Below are positions 1-7,590 of a stretch of DNA of 26,673 nt, piece by piece. Origin of the DNA: Oscillospiraceae bacterium. GTDB taxonomy: Bacteria; Bacillota; Clostridia; Oscillospirales; Oscillospiraceae. Within the stretch, counting starts at the first letter, position 1; the number at the start of each line of letters is the position of its first letter. The notes under the pieces were generated by a model. The model saw only the letters and a list, made by a program, of their open reading frames with translations, ran no database searches and was not told the origin of the DNA. Made by a program: the position numbers and the translations under genes. The stretch covers positions 1 to 26,673 of the forward strand of contig JAQUZL010000008.1 of assembly GCA_028691385.1 (NCBI GenBank), in the 5' to 3' direction.

Positions 1-264
1 CAACAGCTTTTTCGCGCGCGCCGCGAGAAACGCCTTGCCGCTGCAGTGCGCCAGCGACCGCTGCGCGCTGATCCCGGCAATGACAAACAACAGCACCATG
101 AACCAGGGGTAAACCAGATACAGCAGCACGTCCGGCGCGGCGTTTTGCCCCAGTGGGGCGATGGCGCCCGGCACACCCACATGGTTGAACAAATAAAACA
201 CATGGTAAATGAGCACCAGTACCACGGTGCTCCAACGGAGATGATCCAAATCGTGCGCTCTCAT
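1..264 (-). CDS. Acyltransferase 3 family membrane protein, N-terminal 88 residues (gene runs off the left edge)
   Basis: The first 88 codons of a minus-strand gene are present and the rest lies outside the window. The protein begins MRAHDLDHLRWSTVVLVLIYH, the usual opening of acyltransferase-3 membrane proteins: a charged stretch with D-x-L-R-W leading into a first hydrophobic helix with Y-H near its end. A second hydrophobic segment follows around residues 49-66. Family members transfer acyl groups to cell-surface sugars, peptidoglycan or lipids at the membrane. The ATG at 264 overlaps the TGA of the upstream AbrB-like gene (ATGA), so the two genes are probably translationally coupled. The substrate cannot be guessed from this fragment. 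Confidence 0.75.
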   Translation of the reverse strand, partial: MRAHDLDHLRWSTVVLVLIYHVFYLFNHVGVPGAIAPLGQNAAPDVLLYLVYPWFMVLLFVIAGISAQRSLAHCSGKAFLAARAKKLL

Positions 265-482
265 GGCGTATCGGTCGCCTCCTCATCCGTAAAAATGGCG
301 GCGGCAAGGTCTGAAAAGGCGCTCTTTGGCGGAATTGCGATGCCGCGCTGTTCGTCGCCCAGCAAGATCAGGGTGTCGCCGGGGCGAATGCCGAACACCG
401 CTCTTGCCTGCTTGGGAATCACAATTTGTCCTTTTTCGCCGACAGTGACCGTCCAGGCGTATTTTCCTTTTGGCGCAGTCAT
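261..482 (-). CDS. AbrB/MazE/SpoVT-type DNA-binding protein, 73 aa
   Basis: A short protein with a swapped-hairpin AbrB fold: residues 11-40 read TVTVGEKGQIVIPKQARAVF followed by GIRPGDTLIL, matching the G-x-I-x-I-P-K-x-x-R and G-x-x-x-G-D signatures. Such proteins act as dimeric transition-state regulators or as antitoxins; no toxin gene is adjacent. I chose the ATG at 482 because GGAGGG (489-494) lies six bases upstream. The ATG at 488 directly abuts that site and is less likely, and longer in-frame starts run through repeat-rich noncoding sequence. It lies directly upstream of the acyltransferase with a 4-base overlap, so it may control that operon. The C-terminal tail is acidic (DEEATD). 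Confidence 0.85.
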   Translation of the reverse strand: MTAPKGKYAWTVTVGEKGQIVIPKQARAVFGIRPGDTLILLGDEQRGIAIPPKSAFSDLAAAIFTDEEATDTP

Positions 483-515
483 GTACATCCCTCCAAAGTG
501 CGTTTTGTTATACAA

Positions 516-544
516 ATCATACCTAATGACGGAGGAAATGTCAA
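516..544 (-). promoter_or_regulatory. Sigma-70-type promoter for the abrB-like/acyltransferase operon
   Basis: On the minus strand TTGACA (539-544) and TATGAT (516-521) are separated by exactly 17 bases. The start codon at 482 is about 30 bases downstream of the -10 box. Confidence 0.75.
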
Positions 545-780
545 GCGGGAAATGCGTCATGGGACGGCATATCCCGCGCAAATATGGCGCAGGCGGGGAA
601 AAGGGGAACAAGCGGCGGAGCAATCGAGCGCCGCATATCCCAGTAAAAGTTTCACCCCATGGCCACACCGCAAACCCCGGCAGATTATTTCACCCTATGG
701 CCGCACCACATATCTCACACTACGGTTGCGCCGTATATTCCAGCGGGTATTTCACCCCATGGCCGCACCGCGCGAGAAAT
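545..780. repeat. Degenerate intergenic repeats (three copies of a 22-bp core plus a second short element)
   Basis: The core TTTCACCCYATGGCCRCACC occurs at 650-671, 688-709 and 750-771. A second element resembling CCGCATATCCCAG occurs near 631, 706 and 731, with a weaker copy near 564. The blocks 632-673 and 732-773 are similar over about 42 bp and lie exactly 100 bp apart. Open frames exist through here on both strands, but they show no protein family, no good ribosome-binding site and only repeat-derived peptides. I treat the stretch from 545 to about 860 as noncoding. Confidence 0.6.
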
Positions 781-860
781 GGCAGATTGCCAGAACCGTG
801 CCATCCGCAGGAAAGACAACGTTTCACGGTTGCAAAGCTCATTCACAGGACAAAACAAGC

Positions 861-898
861 AAAAAAAGAAGGGATGCCATAGCATCCCTTCTTTTTTT
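861..898 (-). terminator. Intrinsic terminator of the rnf operon (symmetric, could act both ways)
   Basis: Perfect inverted repeat with arms 861-877 and 882-898 and a four-base loop (CATA). The GC part of the stem is GAAGGGATGC, flanked by seven A and seven T, so a U tract is produced on either strand. It begins seven bases past the rnfB stop codon. Confidence 0.9.
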
Positions 899-904
899 GA
901 ATTA

Positions 905-1711
905 TTAAGCTTCGACTTTCTTCGGCGCAATGTCGAGAATGACATGCTTCGGGCATTTGGCGACACAGTCGCCGCAGCCGGTGCACTTGGCATAGTCGAC
1001 CGTTGCCAGGAAGTTGGTCACGGAGATCGCCTCGTGCTGGCACGCCTTGACGCACAGCATGCAGCCGATGCAGCCGCTCTGGCAGGCCTTCATGGTGACA
1101 GGGCCTTTGTCCTTGCTGGCGCACTCCACCATGACGGTGGAAGCATACGGGATTTTGTCGATGATGCTGCGCGGGCACGCGCTTGCACAGGCCATACAGC
1201 CGGTGCACAGCTCGCGGTCGACCTTTGCGATCCCATCGACGATGGTCAGCGCGCCGAACTGGCAGGCGCTGACGCAGTTGCCGAAGCCGAGGCAGCCGAA
1301 CGAGCAGGCAAGCGGGCCGTTGCCAGCAGCCTTGGTGGCGGCCAGACAGTCATGAATGCCGTCATAGTTGGCTTTCATCTTGGCGCTGGTGCCGGAGCAG
1401 CGGATAAATGCGACCTCGCGCACCATTTCGCCGGCTTCGACGCCCATGATGGACGCCATGGCAGCAGCTGCTGCCGGGCCGCCGGCGGCACACTTGGTGA
1501 GATCGGCCTTGCCGTCGATGATGGCCTGCGCATAAGCGGTGCAGCCGGTGAAGCCGCAGCCGCCGCAGTTTGCGCCGGGCAGGCAGTTGCACAGCGGCTC
1601 AAGGCGCTCATCCTGCGGAACATAGAAAATTTTCGATGCAATGGCGAGCACCAGACCGAAGAAACCGCCCATGATGCCGAGCACCAGAATTGCGTAAATT
1701 ACGTTTGTCAT
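905..1711 (-). CDS. rnfB: Rnf complex subunit B, polyferredoxin (electron entry from ferredoxin)
   Basis: 268 aa. One N-terminal membrane helix (residues 4-26) anchors a large cysteine-rich cytoplasmic part that takes electrons from reduced ferredoxin and passes them into the Rnf ion pump. Residues 43-57 (CLPGANCGGCGFTGC, with Cys49, 52, 57 and a distal Cys74) form the RnfB-type Fe-S domain. Further cluster motifs are C136-x3-C-x5-C-x3-C150, C169-x2-C-x2-C-x3-C179, C210/C214-x2-C-x2-C-x3-C224 and C243-x2-C-x2-C-x3-C253. That gives 26 cysteines, enough for about five [4Fe-4S] clusters, as in long clostridial RnfB and unlike the short proteobacterial form. It is last in the operon, 15 bases after rnfA, and is followed by a terminator. 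Confidence 0.96.
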   Translation of the reverse strand: MTNVIYAILVLGIMGGFFGLVLAIASKIFYVPQDERLEPLCNCLPGANCGGCGFTGCTAYAQAIIDGKADLTKCAAGGPAAAAAMASIMGVEAGEMVREVAFIRCSGTSAKMKANYDGIHDCLAATKAAGNGPLACSFGCLGFGNCVSACQFGALTIVDGIAKVDRELCTGCMACASACPRSIIDKIPYASTVMVECASKDKGPVTMKACQSGCIGCMLCVKACQHEAISVTNFLATVDYAKCTGCGDCVAKCPKHVILDIAPKKVEA

Positions 1712-1726
1712 CGTATCGGCACCCCC

Positions 1727-2311
1727 TTAAAAGATCTTCAGACCCTGGAAGCCCATGAAGGCCAGGGAGAGAAGACCGGCGGAAAGCAGCGCAATCGGGA
1801 AGCCTTCGAATGCCTTGGGGCAGTCGCAGCCTTCGATGCGCTCACGGACGGATGCAAACAGAACGATTGCAATCAGGAAGCCAATGCCGCCGGTCACGCC
1901 GTAGACAAGGGATTCCAGGAAGTTGTAGCCGTTCTGGATGTTCAGCTGCGCAACGCCGAGGACGGCGCAGTTGGTGGTGATCAGCGGCAGATAGATGCCC
2001 AGCGCCTGATACAGGGAGGGAATCGTTTTCTGCAGGAACATTTCGATGAACTGAACCAGCGATGCAATGACCAGAATGAATGCGATGATCTGCATGTAGG
2101 TCAGGCTCAGCGGCACGAGAACGTAGGTATAAATGAGCCATGTGACGGCGGAAGCCAGCGCCATAACAAAGGTAACGGCGAAGCCCATGCCGAGCGCGGT
2201 GTCCATTTTCTTGGAAACACCCATGAACGGGCAAATGCCAAGGAACTGGGAGAAGATGAAGTTCTCAACAAGGATGGCTCCCAGCGAAATCGTAAACAGA
2301 TTCGTCAGCAT
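1727..2311 (-). CDS. rnfA: Rnf complex subunit A (membrane)
   Basis: 194 aa, six predicted membrane helices. RnfA pairs with RnfE in inverted topology. In the RnfA/E and NqrD/E family a conserved cysteine in each half-channel binds an intramembrane Fe-S cluster; the corresponding residues here are Cys27 (GICPFMGV) and Cys115 (TTNCAVLG). The start codon overlaps the rnfE stop by one base (TAATG), indicating translational coupling. Length and sequence are standard, with no sign of damage. Confidence 0.96.
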   Translation of the reverse strand: MLTNLFTISLGAILVENFIFSQFLGICPFMGVSKKMDTALGMGFAVTFVMALASAVTWLIYTYVLVPLSLTYMQIIAFILVIASLVQFIEMFLQKTIPSLYQALGIYLPLITTNCAVLGVAQLNIQNGYNFLESLVYGVTGGIGFLIAIVLFASVRERIEGCDCPKAFEGFPIALLSAGLLSLAFMGFQGLKIF

Positions 2312-2952
2312 TATTCAGCCACCTCTTCTTTCTTTTTGGCGTTCATCCTCGCGACCAGCCACTGGGACAGCGCAATCAGAAACGCGCAGGTGAGGAAGCC
2401 GCCGACCGGAAGAATGAGGTCGAGGATCGGGTAGCCCTCCGGAATAATGCGGATGCCGTCGCCGCCGTTCAGCAGACCGCCGCCGAAGGTGCCGTTGCCG
2501 AACAGCTCACGGAATACGCACAGGATAATCAGCACGACCGTGTAGCCCAAGCCCTGTGCAACGCCGTCGATGGCGGAAGCCAGAACACCATTCTTGTAGG
2601 CGAAGGCCTCGGCGCGGCCGAGGATGATGCAGTTGACAACGATCAGCGGGATAAAGACGCCCAGCGACTCCGACAGAGCCGGCAGGTAAGCCTTCAGCAG
2701 CAGATCGACGATGGTGACGAACGATGCGATGACGACAATGAATGCCGCGATACGAATCTTACTGGGGATGATCTTGCGCAGAAGCGAGATGACGATGTTC
2801 GAGCAGGTCAGAATGACCAGAACCGACAAGCCCATGCCAATGCCGTTAAACAGCGTGGTGGAGATTGCCAGAACCGAGCACAAACCAAGCAGCTGAACCG
2901 TAACCGGGTTCTGCAGAAGAAGGCCCTCTTTGAACTGTTTTCCAATATTCAT
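2311..2952 (-). CDS. rnfE: Rnf complex subunit E (membrane)
   Basis: 213 aa, six predicted membrane helices, paralogous to RnfA. It begins with the typical KQFKEGLLLQNPVTVQLLGLC motif region, in which Cys25 is the first conserved intramembrane cysteine; Cys108 (VVNCIILGRAEAFA) is the second. With RnfA it forms the electron-carrying and ion-coupling core of the complex. It starts 12 bases after rnfG with a good AGGAG site and overlaps rnfA by one base. The length is normal for the family. Confidence 0.96.
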   Translation of the reverse strand: MNIGKQFKEGLLLQNPVTVQLLGLCSVLAISTTLFNGIGMGLSVLVILTCSNIVISLLRKIIPSKIRIAAFIVVIASFVTIVDLLLKAYLPALSESLGVFIPLIVVNCIILGRAEAFAYKNGVLASAIDGVAQGLGYTVVLIILCVFRELFGNGTFGGGLLNGGDGIRIIPEGYPILDLILPVGGFLTCAFLIALSQWLVARMNAKKKEEVAE

Positions 2953-2964
2953 GGCGATTCCTCC

Positions 2965-3555
2965 TTAACCCAGCAGTTCCTGCGCCAGGGTCAGAGAAGC
3001 GTTGACACTGCGCGTGACGCAGCGGGACGTAATCGTCGCGCCGGTCAGGGCATTCACAGTGCCGCCGTCTTTCGTAACCTTCACGTCAGGAGAACTTGCG
3101 CCAACCATCTGCTCACGGAACCAGTCCTTGCTGGCGTTCTGGCCAAGGCCGGACGTTTCAGTACTGGAGATGATGGAAATGGCATTGACACTGCCGTCGG
3201 CTTTGATGCCGGTGACCATGTCCACAACGCCCGCAAAGCCGGTAGCGCCGGTCTCAATGACACAGCCCATGACATTGCCGGAAGCATCCTTGCCGATGTA
3301 AGCGGCGAGAATCGGAACGGTGACACCCTCGATGTCGTAGGACGCCTGGCTGTCTGCCAGCTCGACCTGCTCAAAGGTGGCGTCGGGCAGCGCCTTTGCA
3401 AGGGCTGCCTGCTGGTTGTTGTATGCGGTCTGCGCGATGGTATCCTTGGTCACTGCGTTGACAAGCCCCAAAAGGCCTGCGCAGACGACGCAGATACCAA
3501 GCAGTGTGATGGCGAGCTTCGCAATGTAAGCGCCGGAACCCTGTTTTGCTGCCAT
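2965..3555 (-). CDS. rnfG: Rnf complex subunit G, FMN-binding
   Basis: 196 aa. One N-terminal membrane helix (about residues 11-32) holds an extracytoplasmic FMN-binding domain. The flavinylation motif TGATITS is at residues 171-177; by analogy with NqrC and RnfG, Thr174 carries the covalent FMN through a phosphoester bond placed by ApbE. ApbE is not in this window. The family signature around residues 131-147 (STETSGLGQNASKDWFREQ) is also present. The ATG overlaps the rnfD stop by one base (TAATG). Confidence 0.96.
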   Translation of the reverse strand: MAAKQGSGAYIAKLAITLLGICVVCAGLLGLVNAVTKDTIAQTAYNNQQAALAKALPDATFEQVELADSQASYDIEGVTVPILAAYIGKDASGNVMGCVIETGATGFAGVVDMVTGIKADGSVNAISIISSTETSGLGQNASKDWFREQMVGASSPDVKVTKDGGTVNALTGATITSRCVTRSVNASLTLAQELLG

Positions 3556-4637
3556 TACCGCTCACCTTCTTTCTTGGTCTTGAGAACGCCGAAACGCTGC
3601 GGACGGCCAAGCTTGTCGAACAGGAAGACGCAGGCGTTCATCAGCAGGATGGAGTAGGAAACACCCTCGGCGTAAGAGCCGAAGTAGCGAATGAACACGG
3701 TGATGAGGCCGCAGCCGATGGCATAGATCAGCTGGCCGTTCTTGGTGACGGGGCTGGTGACATAGTCGGTTGCCATGAAGATGGCGCCGAGCATCAGGCC
3801 GCCGCCGAAGAGCTGATAGCCCATCCAGACAAGGCGATCATTGCCCTGCGGGAACAGGAAGGTCAGCACTGCGACCGTTGCGATGTAAACCAGCGGGATG
3901 CGCGGGGAGATGACCTTGCGCAGCACCAGATACACGCCGCCGATGAGCAGCAGCATGGCGGACGTTTCGCCAAGGCAGCCGCCGGCAAAGCCGGTGAACA
4001 GGCTCGAAAGGGAGATGCCGTCGGGCAGCGCGCCGGTGTGCATATAGCTCAGGGCGGTTGCTGCGGTGGTGGCGTCGGCGTTGGCGCCGAACACGGAAAC
4101 TGCCGTGCCGGGCACAACCCAGGTGGTCATAATGACGGCCCAGGAGAACATGAACGCACGGGCAGCCAGTGCCGGGTTCATGAAGTTCTGGCCAATGCCG
4201 CCGAAGAGCTGCTTGACAAGCAGGATGGCGAATGCGTCGCCGATGAGAATGGTCCAGTACGGCGTGGTGACCGGGCAGACAAAGGCCAGAAGAACGCCGG
4301 TGACGATTGCCGAGCAGTCGCCCACGGTGCAGTCAAGCTTCATTGCCTTGCGGTAGACCCACTCGAAGAACACGCAGCCTGCTGCGGAAACAGCGGTCAG
4401 CGTCAGCGCGCGCATACCGAAGAAGAAGCACGCGCCGATCAGCGCCGGCATCAGTGCAATGAGCACGTCGAGCATGATCGAGCGGGTGGATTCCGCGGAG
4501 TGAACGTGGGGAGAAACCGAAACGGTCAGGTTGTAGCTGGGAGCCGGCGCGCTCTTGGGCGCGGCGGGCTTCGGCGCAGCGGGCTGGGCGGCAGCCGGAG
4601 TAGCCTGGTCGGCCTTTTTTTCAATATTGGTATCCAA
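3555..4637 (-). CDS. rnfD: Rnf complex subunit D, membrane flavoprotein
   Basis: 360 aa from a TTG start at 4637. I chose TTG because a perfect GGAGGT (4646-4651) lies eight bases upstream and the next in-frame ATG, at 4757, would place 40 unrelated residues inside rnfC. An Ala/Pro/Lys-rich linker (residues 13-33) precedes the conserved region beginning with SPHVHS, then about nine to ten membrane helices. The conserved NFMNPALAARAF segment is at 151-162. Covalent FMN is expected around D-A-T-T-A-A-T (188-194, Thr194), where the usual Gly of the [ST]-G-A-[ST] motif is Ala. The reading frame is intact. Confidence 0.93.
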   Translation of the reverse strand: MDTNIEKKADQATPAAAQPAAPKPAAPKSAPAPSYNLTVSVSPHVHSAESTRSIMLDVLIALMPALIGACFFFGMRALTLTAVSAAGCVFFEWVYRKAMKLDCTVGDCSAIVTGVLLAFVCPVTTPYWTILIGDAFAILLVKQLFGGIGQNFMNPALAARAFMFSWAVIMTTWVVPGTAVSVFGANADATTAATALSYMHTGALPDGISLSSLFTGFAGGCLGETSAMLLLIGGVYLVLRKVISPRIPLVYIATVAVLTFLFPQGNDRLVWMGYQLFGGGLMLGAIFMATDYVTSPVTKNGQLIYAIGCGLITVFIRYFGSYAEGVSYSILLMNACVFLFDKLGRPQRFGVLKTKKEGER

Positions 4638-4651
4638 AACTGCACACCTCC

Positions 4652-5971
4652 TTAAGCCTTTGCGGCTGCTTGGGCATCTTTGAGCTTCTGTTTTGCAATT
4701 TTGAAGCTCTGCACCAGATGAATGCCTGCCGGGCAGGTATAGGCGCAGGAGCCGCACTCAATGCAGTCCAGAATATGCAGAGCATCCAGATTCTCCACAT
4801 CGCCCTTCCGCTCACTGCGGAACATCATGAGCGGCATCAGATGCATCGGGCAGACGCCGACGCACTTGCCGCAGCGGATACAATGGGGATTTGCGACTTC
4901 GATGTTGTCCTGCTGGCTGAAGCAGGTGACCGCGTTGGTACCCTTGATGACCGGGACGGTCAGCGTGTGCTGCGCGATACCCATCATCGGGCCGCCGGTG
5001 AGCACCTTGTACGGGTCGGTGGCAAAGCCGCCGGCTGCGTCCACGAGCGCCTGGAAGGGCGTACCGATGGGGGTCATGTAGTTCCGGGTGTCCTTCATGG
5101 CGGAACCTGTGACGGTGACAACGCGCTTTACCAGGGGCATGCCCAGATAAACTGCGTCATAGACCGCCTTGACGGTGGCCACATTGAACACGGCGCAGCC
5201 CACCGAAGCGGGCAGACCGCCGGGGGGCACCTGACGGTCGGTAACGGCCTGAATCAGCTGCTTTTCAGCGCCCTGCGGGTAACGAGTGTGCAGAACGCAT
5301 ACCTCGATCCCGTCTGCGTCAGACTTCGCTGCATTGAGCGCAGCGGCCGCCTGCGGCTTGTTGTCCTCGATCCCAATATACGCTTTGTCAAGACCGAAGA
5401 TTTTCTTGATGACATTGAGCCCTGCAATGACCTTTTCCGGCATCTCCCGCATGAGTCGGTCGTCGGCCGTGATGTAGGGTTCGCACTCGGCGGAGTTAAC
5501 AATGATGGTGTCAACCTTGCCGATGCCGCTGGAGATCTTCACGTGGGTTGGGAACTGTGCGCCGCCCATACCGGCGATGCCAGCCTCGTGAATGATTCCG
5601 GTGAGCTCATCCGAGCTCAGGGATTCGATGGACTGCCGCGGTGCGATCTCAGGGCAAAGGGTGTCCTGAAAATCATTTTCGATCACGACAGACATGACGT
5701 CGGTACCGCCCGTATACGGACGGGGTTCGACGGCAAGAACGGTGCCGGACACGGAAGCGTGTACCGGAACGCACATACCGGCGTTGTCACCGATTTTTTG
5801 ACCCACCGTGACAGTGTCGCCTTTTTTAACCAAAGGCTTGCACGGTGCGCCGATGTGCTGGGACATGGGGATTACGACTTGTTTGGGGGCTGGAAAGACT
5901 TCGATGGCCTTGTCGCAGGACATGGCCTTCATATCTTTCGGATGTACGCCTCCAAAAAACGCATGAGCCAT
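4652..5971 (-). CDS. rnfC: Rnf complex subunit C, NADH-binding peripheral subunit
   Basis: 439 aa, first gene of the operon. It is the cytoplasmic subunit where NAD+ is reduced or NADH oxidised. It opens with the RnfC signature FFGGVHPKDMK, then a lipoyl/RnfC barrel-like part, a flavin/nucleotide-binding region with GIAGMGGAQFPTHVK around residue 168, and two [4Fe-4S] motifs: Cys364, 367, 370, 374 (CIRCGKCVGVCP) and Cys403, 406, 409, 413 (CIECGSCAYTCP). I chose the ATG at 5971 because AGAGGTG lies seven bases upstream and conservation begins there; a longer in-frame start at 6079 would lie upstream of the transcription start. The C-terminal tail is Lys/Ala-rich. Confidence 0.95.
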   Translation of the reverse strand: MAHAFFGGVHPKDMKAMSCDKAIEVFPAPKQVVIPMSQHIGAPCKPLVKKGDTVTVGQKIGDNAGMCVPVHASVSGTVLAVEPRPYTGGTDVMSVVIENDFQDTLCPEIAPRQSIESLSSDELTGIIHEAGIAGMGGAQFPTHVKISSGIGKVDTIIVNSAECEPYITADDRLMREMPEKVIAGLNVIKKIFGLDKAYIGIEDNKPQAAAALNAAKSDADGIEVCVLHTRYPQGAEKQLIQAVTDRQVPPGGLPASVGCAVFNVATVKAVYDAVYLGMPLVKRVVTVTGSAMKDTRNYMTPIGTPFQALVDAAGGFATDPYKVLTGGPMMGIAQHTLTVPVIKGTNAVTCFSQQDNIEVANPHCIRCGKCVGVCPMHLMPLMMFRSERKGDVENLDALHILDCIECGSCAYTCPAGIHLVQSFKIAKQKLKDAQAAAKA

Positions 5972-6067
5972 CAAATTCACCTCTGTTTCTGATTGGCGGG
6001 AATGGGGACCCACCGGGCGCAGACGAAATGGCCGCACTACACCCATAGTAAATCCTATACAAGAGAA

Positions 6068-6096
6068 TTTATAACACACACGGCACGGTTTTTCAA
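6068..6096 (-). promoter_or_regulatory. Promoter of the rnf operon
   Basis: Minus strand: TTGAAA (6091-6096), 17-base spacer, TATAAA (6068-6073). Transcription would start near 6061, giving a leader of about 90 bases before rnfC. I see no known riboswitch in that leader. The rest of 5972-6303 is noncoding and contains an inverted repeat (6137-6166) and the next operon's terminator. Confidence 0.75.
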
Positions 6097-6136
6097 GCTA
6101 AAATAGCGCCATTCCGAGGGAATCCGACGAAAGAAT

Positions 6137-6166
6137 TGCATTTTCGACCAGATTATGGAAAATGCA
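6137..6166. promoter_or_regulatory. Inverted repeat upstream of the rnf promoter, possible operator
   Basis: TGCATTTTC (6137-6145) and GAAAATGCA (6158-6166) are perfect 9-base inverted copies separated by 12 bases. They lie about 40-70 bases upstream of the rnf -35 box. The sequence does not match the Rex operator. A regulator site is only a guess. Confidence 0.35.
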
Positions 6167-6258
6167 TAAAACGCGTCCGCCGAATCCCGGCAAAGCCGTG
6201 TAAATTGCAAAAGGCCGCGCCGTACCAAGAATCTATGGTGTTCCTATTATAATAGTAC

Positions 6259-6288
6259 AAAAAAGTGGACGCCCCAACGGGCGTCCAC
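6259..6288 (-). terminator. Intrinsic terminator of the OFA-type transporter gene
   Basis: Ten-base perfect stem GTGGACGCCC (6265-6274) / GGGCGTCCAC (6279-6288) with loop CAAC, followed on the minus strand by six U (complement of A 6259-6264). It lies 15 bases past the stop codon. Confidence 0.92.
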
Positions 6289-6303
6289 CAAACCTGCGCA
6301 ATC

Positions 6304-7524
6304 TTACTTCGCGGGCACCTCGGCCTGCTTACCCACCAGCGCGGCGCTGATGAAAAACGCGATGGCATACAGCACGGTGAGCGCGAGCAGCACCACCTCG
6401 TAGCGGCCAAACCGGCCATAGAGAAAGTTGGACAGCTGATTGCCGGACAGACCCGCAAAGGCCCAGGCCGAGAGCGCCAGACCGTGGATCTGGCTGATGC
6501 GCGTCATGCCGAAGCGGCTGGCCAGCAGCGCGGGCAGCGTGCTGAAGCCGCCGCCGTAGCCGGCGTTCACCAGCAGCAGCAACACGATGGTGATTGCCGC
6601 CAGCTTCCCCGAGATGGCCGAGGTGGCCACGGCGACCACGCAGGCCAGCACCGACATGGCGAAAATAATCTTATAAATGGAGTTGCGGTCGCGGCACTTG
6701 TCGCTGACGGTGGAAAAGCCCAGCCGACCCAGCGCGTTGGTTCCGGCGGTAAAGGCCTGCACCACGCTGATGGCGACCGCGCCCACGCCCACAATCTGCA
6801 AAATCGGCTTTTCAAACGAGATGAGCGCCAGACCGCAGGTGATGTTGATATAGAACATGAACCAGATGCACACAAAGGTCTTGTTTTTCAGCATGGAAAG
6901 CACGTGGAAGCCCTCCTGCGACTGCGGCTCGACCCAGCCGTCCGGCTTTTTCAGCAGAAAGTGTCCCAGCAGCATCATCACAAAGTAGACTCCCGCCAGC
7001 ACAAAAAACATGTTGGCCAGGCCGATGGTGTTTTGCAGCACGTTCATAATGGGGCTTGCGATGGCCTTGGCCAGACCGAAGCCCATGATGGAGATCCCCG
7101 TGGCAAGCCCCTTGTTCTCCGAAAACCACAGCATCAGCGTCTTGACCGGGGTGAGATAGCCAACGCCCAGACCGATGCCCATGATGCAGCCGTAAAATAA
7201 AAAGATACCCGCAATGGTGAGCGTAGTGCCCAGCGTGTCGTGCAGCGCAATGCACGCGCCGGTGCCCACCATGCCCACGGTGAAGAAGATGGCGGCAATC
7301 AGCGACGAGCGGTGAATGTTCCGCTCGACGAACTTGCCCGCGAACGCGGCGGACATGCCGAGAAAGAAGATGGCAAGGCTGAACGCCCAGCCCACAATCG
7401 CGCTCGTTGAGCCGATTTGCTCGGCCAGCGCGCCGCTGAACGACGACCAGCAGTAGACCGTGCCGATGCTGCAGTGAATCAGAAGCGCCGGGACGGCTGC
7501 GCGCATCCATTTGTTTTGGAACAT
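6304..7524 (-). CDS. MFS transporter, OFA (oxalate/formate antiporter) family
   Basis: 406 aa, about 12 membrane helices. Family features include the start WMRAAVPALLIHCSIGTVYCW, a G-x-G-x-G-Y-L-T-P-V region near residues 120-130 (GIGLGVGYLTPVKTLMLWF), and GYGGGFSTLPALLASRFG in the second half, all typical of OFA-family carriers related to OxlT. Known members exchange small carboxylates such as oxalate and formate across the inner membrane, but many are uncharacterised. The ATG at 7524 follows AGGAGG (7533-7538). It is a single-gene unit with its own promoter, a ZTP riboswitch and a terminator. The riboswitch suggests a one-carbon substrate such as formate, but the sequence does not prove it. 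Confidence 0.88.
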   Translation of the reverse strand: MFQNKWMRAAVPALLIHCSIGTVYCWSSFSGALAEQIGSTSAIVGWAFSLAIFFLGMSAAFAGKFVERNIHRSSLIAAIFFTVGMVGTGACIALHDTLGTTLTIAGIFLFYGCIMGIGLGVGYLTPVKTLMLWFSENKGLATGISIMGFGLAKAIASPIMNVLQNTIGLANMFFVLAGVYFVMMLLGHFLLKKPDGWVEPQSQEGFHVLSMLKNKTFVCIWFMFYINITCGLALISFEKPILQIVGVGAVAISVVQAFTAGTNALGRLGFSTVSDKCRDRNSIYKIIFAMSVLACVVAVATSAISGKLAAITIVLLLLVNAGYGGGFSTLPALLASRFGMTRISQIHGLALSAWAFAGLSGNQLSNFLYGRFGRYEVVLLALTVLYAIAFFISAALVGKQAEVPAK

Positions 7525-7545
7525 GACAAAGACCTCCTGAAAAAT

Positions 7546-7590
7546 GCAAAAAACCGCCCAGACAATTGTTCATGCAATTGCCCAGACGGT
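7546..7590 (-). terminator. Riboswitch-controlled intrinsic terminator (expression platform)
   Basis: Minus strand: 16-base stem with arms 7575-7590 (ACCGTCTGGGCAATTG) and 7553-7568 (CAATTGTCTGGGCGGT). All positions pair if four G-U pairs are allowed; the loop is six bases and U6 follows. The 5' arm is the conserved CCGUCUGGGC end of the ZTP aptamer, so ligand-bound aptamer and terminator are mutually exclusive: ligand should turn expression on. Confidence 0.9.

Noticed and set aside
650..771. Possible CRISPR array
   Set aside because: Only three imperfect copies, with unequal spacing (38 and 62 bp) and similarity extending into the spacers; no cas genes.
659..2434. Long plus-strand open frame (591 codons) across the rnfB/rnfA region
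   Set aside because: It is antisense to two clear rnf genes; its Ala/Asp/His-rich composition comes from GC-rich codon patterns, and it starts in the repeat region without a ribosome-binding site.
6245..6253. Perfect TATAAT between the rnf promoter and the transporter terminator
   Set aside because: It lies in a self-complementary ATTATAAT just past a terminator, with no acceptable -35 box and no gene it could serve.
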